From positions 1 through 54,202 of the forward strand of contig JAFGAG010000013.1 of the NCBI GenBank assembly GCA_016933785.1: a DNA stretch of 54,202 nucleotides. Direction: 5' to 3'. Positions 15,953 through 24,152 of this stretch are shown piece after piece (within the stretch, counting starts at the first letter, position 1; each line of letters starts with the position of its first letter). Under the pieces are notes generated by a model. The model was not told the origin of the DNA. It worked only from the letters and a program-made list of their open reading frames with translations, and ran no database searches. The position numbers were made by a program, and so were the translations under genes. Source of the DNA: Coriobacteriia bacterium. Its GTDB lineage: Bacteria > Actinomycetota > Coriobacteriia > Anaerosomatales > Anaerosomataceae.

Positions 15953-16720
15953 TCACGTGCCAATCCGGTACTCGCCCGCTGCCGAACGGGCGAACGCGCG
16001 CTCGGCGTTGGAGAGGTCCCCTCGCACCGTCTGCGCACCGAGAACGCTTCGCGTAGCGGCGATGAGTGCGGCGGCGATCTCATCGTCCCCGGGACGGCGT
16101 CCCGTCGCGTCAGCGATCGTCGCCGTCGATCGCCCGAGAGCATCGCGGGCCGCGTCGTCGAGCATGAACGCCTGCGCCTCGCGGTGGACGTCGCGTGTGA
16201 TGACGAACGAGCCGTGCTGCAGGCAGCTGTCCCCATCCCACACCTGCGCGCTCCCGGAGAGCTTCGCAGCACCGAGAGAGAGGTCCGCGCCGGTGGCGTG
16301 CAGATAGCACGCCCCACCACGGCTGCCCCGGTCCCGGGCGGTCAGGGTGGCGTCAACACCAAGCGCACGGTATGCCTCGGCAAGCGCACCTGAGAGATAC
16401 CGGTAACTCTCCCGCACTCCCCGTGGCAGACCGTCTGCGACGCCTGCCACGATGGAGTACGTGAGCTCATCGTCGTGCAGCACACCCCGGCCGCCGGTCG
16501 GGCGCCGACAGATGCCGATGCCATGCTCGCGGCAGTACTCCACATCCACGTCGGCTATATTCTGGAACCGGCCGATCGACACCGTCGGGGGGGCGAACCG
16601 GTACAGGCGCAGCGTCGGCGGCGCCTGTCCCTCCGCGTGCGCCGCAAGAATCGCGCGGTCCACCGCCATGTTCCGGCAGCCATCGGCCGGGCCATCGATG
16701 ATGATGCGCCAGCGTGTCAC
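15953..16720 (-). CDS. Octanoyl/lipoyl-protein transferase (LipM-like; LplA/BPL fold)
   Basis: A 255-aa enzyme of the biotin/lipoate protein ligase fold. RRPTGGRGVLHDDELTYS is the lipoyl-binding loop. Cys138 lies exactly 15 residues before Lys153 in AAKLSGSAQ, the spacing of the catalytic Cys and GKKLIGSAQ in Bacillus LipM, so an octanoyltransferase role is favoured over an ATP-using ligase. It is last in the glycine-cleavage operon, starting 7 bases before the end of that gap after gcvPB (GTG at 16720), and would lipoylate the GcvH made by the same transcript. Confidence 0.82.
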   Translation of the reverse strand: MTRWRIIIDGPADGCRNMAVDRAILAAHAEGQAPPTLRLYRFAPPTVSIGRFQNIADVDVEYCREHGIGICRRPTGGRGVLHDDELTYSIVAGVADGLPRGVRESYRYLSGALAEAYRALGVDATLTARDRGSRGGACYLHATGADLSLGAAKLSGSAQVWDGDSCLQHGSFVITRDVHREAQAFMLDDAARDALGRSTATIADATGRRPGDDEIAAALIAATRSVLGAQTVRGDLSNAERAFARSAAGEYRIGT

Positions 16721-16726
16721 CGCCGC

Positions 16727-18250
16727 TCACGCCTCCGCGCCGTCGGGCCTCCACGCGACATCCGCGTTCTTGACAGCAGCGGCCTCGTCGAGCCGGCGGA
16801 CCGGCGTCGTGTAGGGTGCCCCATGCAACAGGTCGGGGTCCTCGGTGGCCTCCTGCGCGATGTGCCGGAGGACCGCTGCGAACCTGTCGAGCGTCGCCTT
16901 GCCCTCGGTCTCGGTCGGCTCCACCATGAGTGCCTCGTCCACGATCAACGGGAAGTACACCGTCGGTGGATGGATGCCGTAGTCGAGTAGTCGTTTGGCG
17001 ACGTCGAGCGTCCGGACACCGGTCGCCTTACGCAGCGCGCCGCCGGACATCACGAACTCATGCATGCAGGTGCGGTCGTACGCGACCGGCCACGCGTCTT
17101 CCAGAAGCGCCTTCAGGTAGTTCGCCGAGAGCACAGCCTGCTCGGAGACCTCTCTCAGCCCGTCCCCTCCCACGGCACGGATGTACGTGTACGCACGGAC
17201 GAGGACGCCGAAGTTGCCGAGATACGACCGCACGCGGCCGATCGACCGCTCGGGCGTGACGAGCCTCAGGACGCCGTCGGCACCCCTCCCGACGACCGGG
17301 CCGGGCAGATACGGTGCGAGCCCGGCGGACACCGCGACCGGCCCTGCTCCCGGTCCGCCTCCGCCATGCGGGGTGGCGAACGTCTTGTGAAGGTTGATGT
17401 GCAGGGCGTCGAAACCCATGTCGCCGGGGCGGCTCTTCCCCATGATGGCGTTCAGGTTGGCGCCGTCGCAGTACGCGAGCGCACCGACACTGTGAACCGC
17501 CGACGTGATCTCCAGGATGTTCTCATCGAAGAGACCCACCGTGTTGGGGTTGGTGAGCATGAGCGCAGCGACATCCGTGTCGAGGAGCGCCTTGAGCGCC
17601 TCGATGTCCACGCCGCCACGTTCGTCGCTCGGCACCTGCACGACCTCGTAACCGCACATCGCGACGGTGGCCGGGTTGGTGCCGTGCGCCGAGTCGGGTA
17701 CGAGCACGCGCGTGCGCGGATCACCGTTGGCCGTGTGATACCCGCGGATCGCCAACAGGCCCGTCAGCTCGCCGTGGGCTCCCGCAGCAGGCTGCAGGGT
17801 GACCGCCGGCAGACCGGCGACCTCGGCAAGCGACTCTTGCAGACCCCACATGAGCTCGAAAGCGCCTTGCACGGTCTCCTCAGGCTGATACGGGTGGATG
17901 CGGGCGAAGCCCGGAAGGCGACACGTCTGCTCGTCGATCTTGGGGTTGTACTTCATGGTGCAGCTGCCGAGCGGATAGAACCCGCTGTCGACACCGAAGT
18001 TCGCACTCGCGAGATGTTCGTAGTGCCGCGCGAGGTCCACCTCGGTCACATGCGGCAGCGCGGGAGGTACGACGCGCGTCCGTCCGCCGAGGACCTCCTG
18101 GAGCGAGACCGCGGGGACGTCGAGCGCGGGCGCTTCCACGCAACGCGACTCGGCGGCGCCTCGCTCGAAGATGAGCGTGCCGGTGAGGGGCTCGCCAAGC
18201 GACGGTACTCCGGTCGCGGTTTGTGCCACGGTTTCGGGTGTGGTGCTCAC
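16727..18250 (-). CDS. gcvPB: Glycine dehydrogenase (decarboxylating) subunit 2
   Basis: A 507-aa PLP subunit of the glycine-cleavage P-protein. The PLP lysine is Lys289 in NLHKTFATPHGGGGPG; GSCTMKYNP and DSAHGTNPA are further family motifs. With GcvPA it decarboxylates glycine and passes aminomethyl to lipoyl-GcvH. GTG start overlaps the gcvPA stop (GTGA). Confidence 0.95.
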   Translation of the reverse strand: MSTTPETVAQTATGVPSLGEPLTGTLIFERGAAESRCVEAPALDVPAVSLQEVLGGRTRVVPPALPHVTEVDLARHYEHLASANFGVDSGFYPLGSCTMKYNPKIDEQTCRLPGFARIHPYQPEETVQGAFELMWGLQESLAEVAGLPAVTLQPAAGAHGELTGLLAIRGYHTANGDPRTRVLVPDSAHGTNPATVAMCGYEVVQVPSDERGGVDIEALKALLDTDVAALMLTNPNTVGLFDENILEITSAVHSVGALAYCDGANLNAIMGKSRPGDMGFDALHINLHKTFATPHGGGGPGAGPVAVSAGLAPYLPGPVVGRGADGVLRLVTPERSIGRVRSYLGNFGVLVRAYTYIRAVGGDGLREVSEQAVLSANYLKALLEDAWPVAYDRTCMHEFVMSGGALRKATGVRTLDVAKRLLDYGIHPPTVYFPLIVDEALMVEPTETEGKATLDRFAAVLRHIAQEATEDPDLLHGAPYTTPVRRLDEAAAVKNADVAWRPDGAEA

Positions 18251-19584
18251 AGCGCGCTCACCTCCTCCACGAACCGGTCGATGACCTCACGGGTGTGCCG
18301 CTCGGTCACCGCGAACAGCACGAGACCAGCGTCGTCGGCGTCGAAGCGCCCCAGATCGAGACCGGCAAGGAACCCTCGCTCGAGCAGGCGCGTCTGCATG
18401 TCGGCGACCTCGCCGCGATACCGGAGTGTGAACTCGTTGGCGAACGGCGCTCCATAGACGCGTTCGAAACACCCACAGCCGACGAGGGCATCCTCGAGGT
18501 AGTGTGCCTTGGCTATGCAGGCTTCACCGATCCCGGCGAGGCCGTGCGTGCCGAGTGCAGCGAGGTAGACGCCCGATGCGAGCGCGTTGAGCGCGTGGTT
18601 CGAGCAGATGTTCGACGTCGCCTTCTCCCGGCGGATGTGCTGCTCCCGCGTGGAGAACGTGAGGACGAATCCGGGGCGGCCGTCCACGTCGGTGGTACGG
18701 CCAGCGATGCGCCCAGGCATCTGCCGGATGTGCGCCTTGTGGCACGCGAAGATGCCCAGTCCCGGGCCGCCAAAGGAGATGGCGTTTCCGAGCGGTTGCC
18801 CCTCCCCGACCACGATGTCAGCGCCGTAGGACGCTGGCGGCTCCATGACGCCCAGCAAGATGGGGTTGGTGCCGACGACGAAGAGGGCCCCCGCATCGTG
18901 CGCAAGCACGCCGAGAGCCGTGAGGTCCTCGAGGGTCCCGTACCACGTAGGAGACGTCACCATGAGCGCCGCCGTCGAATCGTCGACGACCGCCGCAACC
19001 GCCGCCGCATCGGTCACCCCGCCAGAGGCGGGGACCTCCACGACGTCGAGGGTGCCGGACTCCACGTAGGTGGCCAACACCTCTCGCCACTCGGGATGTA
19101 CGGCCCCCGAGACCACGACCCGTCCACGCTTCGTGACACGCGCGGCCATGAGCGCCGCCTCGGCGAAGGCTGTGGCGCCATCGTACATGGAGGCGTTGGA
19201 GACCTCCATGCCAGTGAGTTGGCAGATCATGGACTGGTACTCGTAGACCGCCTGCAACGTGCCCTGGCTGACCTCGGGCTGGTACGGCGTGTACGCCGTG
19301 AAGAACGCTGGCTTGCTCACCACCGCATCCACGATCGCCGGGATGTAGTGGTCGTAGACCCCCGCGCCGAGGAACGAGACGACGCGGCTGCCGTCACTGT
19401 TGCGTGCCGCAAGCGACTCGAGGTGCGCGGCAAGTTCGATCTCGGTCATGCCATCGGGTACACCGAGGGGACGCGCAAGCCGCGCGTCCCCGGGGATGTC
19501 CTCGAACAGTGCGTCGACCGAATCAACGCCGATGCGTACGAGCATCTCGACCTGCTCTTCGCAGGTCACCGGTATGAAGCGCAT
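18247..19584 (-). CDS. gcvPA: Glycine dehydrogenase (decarboxylating) subunit 1
   Basis: A 445-aa subunit with FLGAGVYDHYIPA, YTPYQPEVSQGTLQ and SNASMYDGATA, all diagnostic of GcvPA. It lacks the PLP lysine, as expected, and pairs with GcvPB. Starts 3 bases after the gcvH stop. The two-gene P-protein is the form common in Gram-positives and anaerobes. Confidence 0.95.
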   Translation of the reverse strand: MRFIPVTCEEQVEMLVRIGVDSVDALFEDIPGDARLARPLGVPDGMTEIELAAHLESLAARNSDGSRVVSFLGAGVYDHYIPAIVDAVVSKPAFFTAYTPYQPEVSQGTLQAVYEYQSMICQLTGMEVSNASMYDGATAFAEAALMAARVTKRGRVVVSGAVHPEWREVLATYVESGTLDVVEVPASGGVTDAAAVAAVVDDSTAALMVTSPTWYGTLEDLTALGVLAHDAGALFVVGTNPILLGVMEPPASYGADIVVGEGQPLGNAISFGGPGLGIFACHKAHIRQMPGRIAGRTTDVDGRPGFVLTFSTREQHIRREKATSNICSNHALNALASGVYLAALGTHGLAGIGEACIAKAHYLEDALVGCGCFERVYGAPFANEFTLRYRGEVADMQTRLLERGFLAGLDLGRFDADDAGLVLFAVTERHTREVIDRFVEEVSAL

Positions 19585-19587
19585 GCG

Positions 19588-19971
19588 TCAGGCTTCCTCG
19601 GCCAGGAAGGCCTCGTAATCGTCGGCATCCATGAGCGCATCGACCTCGGAGAGGTTGTCCACCTTGACCCTGATCATCCAGCCGTCGCCGTAGCAGTCAT
19701 CGTTGACCGCCTCGGGTGCGTCATCGAGGGCGCTGTTGACCTCGATGACCTCGCCGCTCAGCGGTGAGAACAGCTCGGAGACGGACTTGACCGATTCGAC
19801 CTCGCCGAACGAATCACCCGTGCTGACGGCGTCGCCGACCGAGGGAAGGTCCACGTACACGACCTCGCCGAGCTGGTCCTGCGCGAAATCAGAGATACCG
19901 ATCGTGGCGATGTCACCGTCCAGGCGCACCCACTCGTGCTCGCGGTCGTACTTGAGGTCCTTCGGATACAT
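19588..19971 (-). CDS. gcvH: Glycine cleavage system H protein
   Basis: A 127-aa lipoyl carrier. The lipoylation site is Lys62 in VESVKSVSELFSP; the N-terminal HEWVRLDGD and C-terminal GDGWMIRVK are standard. It shuttles the aminomethyl group between GcvPAB and GcvT. ATG at 19971. Confidence 0.96.
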   Translation of the reverse strand: MYPKDLKYDREHEWVRLDGDIATIGISDFAQDQLGEVVYVDLPSVGDAVSTGDSFGEVESVKSVSELFSPLSGEVIEVNSALDDAPEAVNDDCYGDGWMIRVKVDNLSEVDALMDADDYEAFLAEEA

Positions 19972-19997
19972 CGGTCGGACTCCTTCCCTGTGTTCGC

Positions 19998-21104
19998 TTA
20001 CGAGCCCTGAGCCGTGAGCGATGTGGTCTTCACGAACGGCGGCCTGGTGACGACCGCCGGCACCACCTTGCGGCGGATCCCGATCTCGAGGCCGGTGTCC
20101 GGTGCGGCGAGGCCTACAGGCACGTAGGCTGTGGCGATACCGTGTCCGAGCGTCGGCGAGAACGTGCCGCTTGCCACCTTACCGACCTCGACACCCCCGT
20201 GCAACACGGGATATCCGTGACGTGGGACACCTTCGCTCACCGTGATACCCACGAGCTTGCGCGTCGGGCCGACTTCTCGCACCCGGGCGATCGCCTCGGC
20301 TCCGATGAACCCTGTCTTGACCTTCGGTACCACCCAGCCGAGACCGGCGACGATCGGATCGGTCTCCCGGTCCATATCGCTCCCGTACAGCGGGTAGCCC
20401 ATCTCGAGCCGCAGCGTGTCACGCGCCCCAAGGCCGCACGGGACCACTTCCGGGAAGCTCAGGAGCAGCCGCCACACAGTGGCGGCCTGCGACTCGTGGC
20501 AGAACACCTCGACGCCGTCCTCGCCTGTGTAGCCAGTACGGGCGAGCAGCACCGGGATCGAGCCCAGAGCGGCCTCGACGACTGCGAACCGTGCGGGCGG
20601 TGTCCATGACCCCCCGGCCAGTTCCCCGACGATGCGAAGCGCTTCGGGGCCCTGTACCGCGATCAAGGCGGTCCGGTCACTCTCGTCGACCGCCTCCACT
20701 GTCTCGGGGAGGTGGCCGGTGATCCACGCCCAGTCGGTCTCACGGTTGGCGGCGTTCACCACGATCAGGTACTCGAGCTCACCCGTGTGATAGACGATGA
20801 GGTCATCGATGATGCCACCGTCTTCGTCGCACATCACGGTGTAGAGCGCTGTTCCGAGTCCGTCGATGCGGTCGAGATCGTTGGTGAAGATGTGCTGCAG
20901 CGCGGCCTTGGCCTCGAAGCCGAACACGCGGAACTCTCCCATGTGCGAGACATCGAATATCCCCGCCGTGCTGCGCACGGCCATGTGCTCCTCGATGATG
21001 CCCGAATACTGCACCGGCATCTCCCACCCGGCGAAGTCCACCATTCGCGCGCCGAGCGCTACATGCTCCTCGTAAAGCGGTGTTCTGCGTGCGTGCCCAC
21101 CCAT
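19998..21104 (-). CDS. gcvT: Glycine cleavage system T protein (aminomethyltransferase)
   Basis: A 368-aa folate-dependent enzyme releasing ammonia and making 5,10-methylene-tetrahydrofolate. [19 protein letters not shown] and [14 protein letters not shown] are family motifs, the last with the catalytic Asp region nearby. The ATG at 21104 has GAGGAG 5 bases upstream and gives the usual length; a longer in-frame reading runs into dacA. The stop of dacA is 11 bases upstream, so the operon begins with dacA. Confidence 0.95.
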   Translation of the reverse strand: MGGHARRTPLYEEHVALGARMVDFAGWEMPVQYSGIIEEHMAVRSTAGIFDVSHMGEFRVFGFEAKAALQHIFTNDLDRIDGLGTALYTVMCDEDGGIIDDLIVYHTGELEYLIVVNAANRETDWAWITGHLPETVEAVDESDRTALIAVQGPEALRIVGELAGGSWTPPARFAVVEAALGSIPVLLARTGYTGEDGVEVFCHESQAATVWRLLLSFPEVVPCGLGARDTLRLEMGYPLYGSDMDRETDPIVAGLGWVVPKVKTGFIGAEAIARVREVGPTRKLVGITVSEGVPRHGYPVLHGGVEVGKVASGTFSPTLGHGIATAYVPVGLAAPDTGLEIGIRRKVVPAVVTRPPFVKTTSLTAQGS

Positions 21105-21115
21105 AGCAGCTCCTC

Positions 21116-22357
21116 TCACATGAGCGGCACGGCGGTCGCCATCAGCGGACCACCGAACACGCCCCTCCATATCCTGGTGAACCAGATCTTGACGCGAGAC
21201 CACGTATCGGGCCGATCCACCGCTTCGGCTGAGACAAGCGGCACCTGGGCGAGGAGGCGATCCCCCTGCACCACCGTGAGCGTCCCGAGGCGCTGCCCGG
21301 CCGCGACCGGGGCCTCCACATCATCCACGTAGTCGATCGCGGACGAGACCTCGCCCTCGAGGTCGAACACGGGCACGGACGCATCCTCGGCCACCACCGC
21401 GGCGACTCTGCGGTCCAGGAAGTCGGTGACCGGCACCAGCGCAGCCGTGGTCTCGGCCGTCGCTACCCGCGTCACGGCATAGTGCGCGAAGCCCCAGTCC
21501 AGAAGCGTGCGAGCTTCATCGAAGCGCTCGTTCTCGTCACTCGCCCCCAGGACCACCGCGATCAGACCTACCTCGTCGCGCGTGGCCGAGGCGACGACGC
21601 AGTACCCTGCCTTGTTCGTCCACCCGGTCTTCACGCCATCTGCGCCGACATACGTGCCGAGCAGCTTGTTGGAGTTGTCGTACCGCTTCGATCCGAACTG
21701 GCCCGAGACGGTGACCGAAGGCCGTGAGACTATCTCCGCAAAGCGGGGGTCGGCCATCGCGATGGACGCGAGCGTGACCAGGTCTTCGGCCGAGGTATAG
21801 TGCCCGGGAGCATCCAGTCCGTGCGGATTCGCGAATGACGTGTGTACCAGACCGAGATCGGCCGCCTTGGTGTTCATGAGCGCGACGAACCCCTCCACAC
21901 TTCCCGCCACATGTTCGGCGAGCGCGTACGCCCCGTCGTTGGCCGAGCGCACGAGCGTCGCCTCGAGCAGTTCGCCGACGGTGAGCGTCTGGCCCACGAC
22001 GAGGTCGACCTCGGCTTCGCCCACACCGGCCGCGCGCGCCGACACGGTGACGGTCTCGCTCACATCGGCATTGTCGAGCACAACGAGCGCGGTCATGATC
22101 TTGGTCGTGGATGCCATCGCGCGCTCGGTCTGAGCGCTGCGGCTCCAGAGCGTGCGCCCGTCGCGCGTGCGCAGGATGCCTGCGGGCATCGATACATCCG
22201 GGGCCGCATCAGTGAGTGGACCGGCCGCCGTGACGGCCTGGGAGCCGATGATGTCGCCCTCCGCCGCACGGGCGGGCGTCGACACCGAGACGGCCGCGAG
22301 CAGGACCGACAGTGCGAGAGCGACGGACTGTGTGAGTCGGGAGGCGCGGTACCGCAC
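21116..22357 (-). CDS. dacA: D-alanyl-D-alanine carboxypeptidase (DacA/PBP5-like, S11)
   Basis: A 413-aa secreted low-molecular-mass penicillin-binding protein. GTG at 22357 gives a good signal peptide (RYRASRLTQS, hydrophobic core, ending TPARAAEG). Catalytic motifs: STTK (Ser83, Lys86), SAN (Ser138-Asn140), KTG (Lys244). A PBP5-like C-terminal domain and a terminal hydrophobic or amphipathic segment follow (WRGVFGGPLMATAVPLM). AGGAG lies 13 bases before the GTG, a long spacing, so the start is not certain. It heads the glycine-cleavage operon, an unexpected pairing. Confidence 0.88.
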   Translation of the reverse strand: MRYRASRLTQSVALALSVLLAAVSVSTPARAAEGDIIGSQAVTAAGPLTDAAPDVSMPAGILRTRDGRTLWSRSAQTERAMASTTKIMTALVVLDNADVSETVTVSARAAGVGEAEVDLVVGQTLTVGELLEATLVRSANDGAYALAEHVAGSVEGFVALMNTKAADLGLVHTSFANPHGLDAPGHYTSAEDLVTLASIAMADPRFAEIVSRPSVTVSGQFGSKRYDNSNKLLGTYVGADGVKTGWTNKAGYCVVASATRDEVGLIAVVLGASDENERFDEARTLLDWGFAHYAVTRVATAETTAALVPVTDFLDRRVAAVVAEDASVPVFDLEGEVSSAIDYVDDVEAPVAAGQRLGTLTVVQGDRLLAQVPLVSAEAVDRPDTWSRVKIWFTRIWRGVFGGPLMATAVPLM

Positions 22358-22405
22358 GTGTGCTGCGACACTCCTCTCACAGGCGAGTCCGTCGGGGTCT
22401 GGTCG

Positions 22406-22411
22406 ATTGTA
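22406..22411 (-). promoter_or_regulatory. Putative -10 of the dacA-gcvTHPAPB operon
   Basis: Minus strand TACAAT, predicted start near 22399 and leader of about 42 bases; -35 is not clear. The leader is too short for a glycine riboswitch, and none was seen. Confidence 0.35.
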
Positions 22412-22516
22412 CGAGACTCGTCCGCGGATAGCACGCATGTCACACACGAAGTCCGCTACCATATCGGTGACGATGTCGCGGATGGCTGGATTCCGCGCAG
22501 ACGGCTCGGGGGAACC

Positions 22517-22858
22517 GTGGATCGCAAACGAAACGCGCCGGCTCACGACAGTGGCTTCACGTTGATGGAACTCATGACCATCGTGCTCGTCATCGGCATC
22601 CTGCTCGCGGTCGCCATCGCGACCTACGTACCCGCCTCACGATCCGCCGCTGCGGCGGCATGCAGGCACAACCAGAGGGTACTCGAAGACGCCTGCATAC
22701 AGGCTGAGTGCACGACCGGTTCCGAGGACCCCGATGACATCGAGGATCTCGAGCCGTTCGTGGAGAACTTCGACCGTATCAAGCTCTGCCCGCTCGACGG
22801 CGCACCACTGGTGCTGGATCCGGCGACCAGTGACGTCTCATGCCCGAACCACCCGTAG
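22517..22858 (+). CDS. Type IV prepilin-like protein
   Basis: A 113-aa protein with a class III signal: short basic leader, then Gly before FTLMELMTIVLVIGILLAVAIA, with Glu at +5 as required for prepilin peptidase processing and assembly. The C-terminal half has four cysteines, including CPLDG and a final CPNHP, a pattern of small pseudopilin-like proteins with a likely disulfide or metal-binding tip. GTG at 22517 follows a GGGGGAA SD-like stretch. No pilus assembly gene is nearby, so machinery must be encoded elsewhere. Confidence 0.82.
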   Translation: MDRKRNAPAHDSGFTLMELMTIVLVIGILLAVAIATYVPASRSAAAAACRHNQRVLEDACIQAECTTGSEDPDDIEDLEPFVENFDRIKLCPLDGAPLVLDPATSDVSCPNHP

Positions 22859-22887
22859 ACGCTTCGCGAACGACCGAGGAGGCCGCT

Positions 22888-23733
22888 TTGAAGTACTCCC
22901 GCTTCGAGATCCTGGCATTCGTGCTCGGAGCCGTGGCCATCACCGGGAGTCTGTTCGTCCCGTCGACGACACAGATCATCCCTGCGGAGGTCGTGGCGCA
23001 ACTCCTGCTCATCCTCATCCTCGCCGGCGCGCTGCACTGGGGACGCAACGGCGGGTTCGTGACAGCGCTCATCGCCATCGCGATCTACGTGGGCATGCGC
23101 TATCCGCTGCTGAAGGCCGAGGGGCTCTCTCCAGACGTCGTCACCATGATTGTTTCGCGGGCCGTCGCGTACACGGTCATCGGTCTGATCGGCGGCGAGC
23201 TGGCGGGCCGCGTGAAGTACCTGCTCGCGCGTATGGAACGTGATGCGATGATCGACCCCGTCACCCGGGTGTACAGCGCCCGCTATGCGGGTCAGGCGGT
23301 CGCGCGAGCGCTTGGCAAGCATCGCCGGTACGAGACGACATGCTCCGTCTTGACCCTCACGATCTCACCGGCTGTCTGGTCCGACCTCAAGTTGCGGCGC
23401 ATGGACTCGCTCATGCGGCGCGTGGCCTCACACCTGAGGAACGATGTCCGGATGGTCGATGACGTCGCGTATCACGACAACGGCAGCTTCATCATCATCC
23501 TTCCGGAGACGGCTGCCGATGGTGCGCACGTGGCTGCCAAACGCCTGCGCGCGGGTGTGGTGGACATCGTCGGTTGCGGGCTGGACGAGGTCAACGCCCG
23601 TGCGCTGACCTGCGGGGTCGATGACGCGGCGCTCAAAGACCTCGCCGAGGCGCTCGCACCCGGACTCGAAGACGACGACGCTTCGTGGGGCGCCCCCCAG
23701 GTGTCCGATCGCCGTGCCGCCGATCGTACCTAG
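22888..23733 (+). CDS. Membrane protein with degenerate GGDEF domain (I-site retained)
   Basis: A 281-aa protein with about four N-terminal membrane segments (about 6-24, 34-50, 56-74, 84-102) and a C-terminal GGDEF-like domain. The domain start DPVTRVYSARY matches the usual D-x-LTGL-x-NRR, but the active site reads DNGSF (197-201) instead of GGDEF, so cyclase activity is unlikely. The inhibitory-site pattern R188-x-x-D191 is kept at the canonical five residues before the active site, which suggests a c-di-GMP receptor. I chose TTG at 22888 because of GGAGG 5 bases upstream; an ATG at 22840 would overlap the prepilin gene and has no SD. The stop overlaps the convergent ACT gene. Confidence 0.72.
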   Translation: MKYSRFEILAFVLGAVAITGSLFVPSTTQIIPAEVVAQLLLILILAGALHWGRNGGFVTALIAIAIYVGMRYPLLKAEGLSPDVVTMIVSRAVAYTVIGLIGGELAGRVKYLLARMERDAMIDPVTRVYSARYAGQAVARALGKHRRYETTCSVLTLTISPAVWSDLKLRRMDSLMRRVASHLRNDVRMVDDVAYHDNGSFIIILPETAADGAHVAAKRLRAGVVDIVGCGLDEVNARALTCGVDDAALKDLAEALAPGLEDDDASWGAPQVSDRRAADRT

Positions 23734-24149
23734 ACCTCCTCGGCGCGCAGCACCCTGATCCCCGCCTCGCCGAGCGCGCGCATAGCATCGGAGACCCGCT
23801 CCACGCGGAACACGTCGACGGCGCTGGTGCCGCCCGGCTCGACGAAGCAGTACGCGTATTCCACGTTGATGTCCTCGGCCCCAAGCACCTCGAGGATGTC
23901 TGCGAGTCCCCCGGGGTGGTCCGGGACCGCGACCGCGATGACGTCCGTCACGCTCACGCTGAACCCCGCAGCCTCGAGCGAGTCCTTGGCGACGTCCGTC
24001 CGGTCGCAGATGATGCGAACCACGCCGAATTCCGCGGTGTCGGCGACCATGAGCGCACGCATGTTGACCCCGGCGTCACCCAGCGCACGCGTCAGGCGGG
24101 CTAGCCTGCCCGGGCTGTTCTCCAGGAAGACCGTGAGTTGCTTGACCAT
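23730..24149 (-). CDS. Tandem ACT-domain amino-acid-binding protein, copy 2
   Basis: A 139-aa protein with two ACT repeats (LTVFLENSPGRLARLTRALGD; DHPGGLADILEVLGAEDIN). Paralogue of the protein at 6121-6555, sharing DTAEFGVVRII and the overall plan. It starts 3 bases after the second paaK and so repeats the ACT-paaK pairing. Likely an amino-acid sensor for this arylacid pathway. Its TAG stop lies on the same CTAG as the stop of the convergent GGDEF gene. Confidence 0.85.
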   Translation of the reverse strand: MVKQLTVFLENSPGRLARLTRALGDAGVNMRALMVADTAEFGVVRIICDRTDVAKDSLEAAGFSVSVTDVIAVAVPDHPGGLADILEVLGAEDINVEYAYCFVEPGGTSAVDVFRVERVSDAMRALGEAGIRVLRAEEV

Positions 24150-24152
24150 CGG

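Noticed and set aside
18223-19767. Long open frame on the plus strand opposite gcvPA
   Set aside because: It mirrors gcvPA and gcvH, has Arg/His/Asp-rich shadow composition and no SD. High GC gives many such antisense frames, for example 28762-29958 and 3300-4400.
22358-22516. Possible glycine riboswitch before the dacA-gcv operon
   Set aside because: The leader is only about 42 bases and no tandem aptamer-like structure was seen; the gcvT upstream gap is 11 bases.
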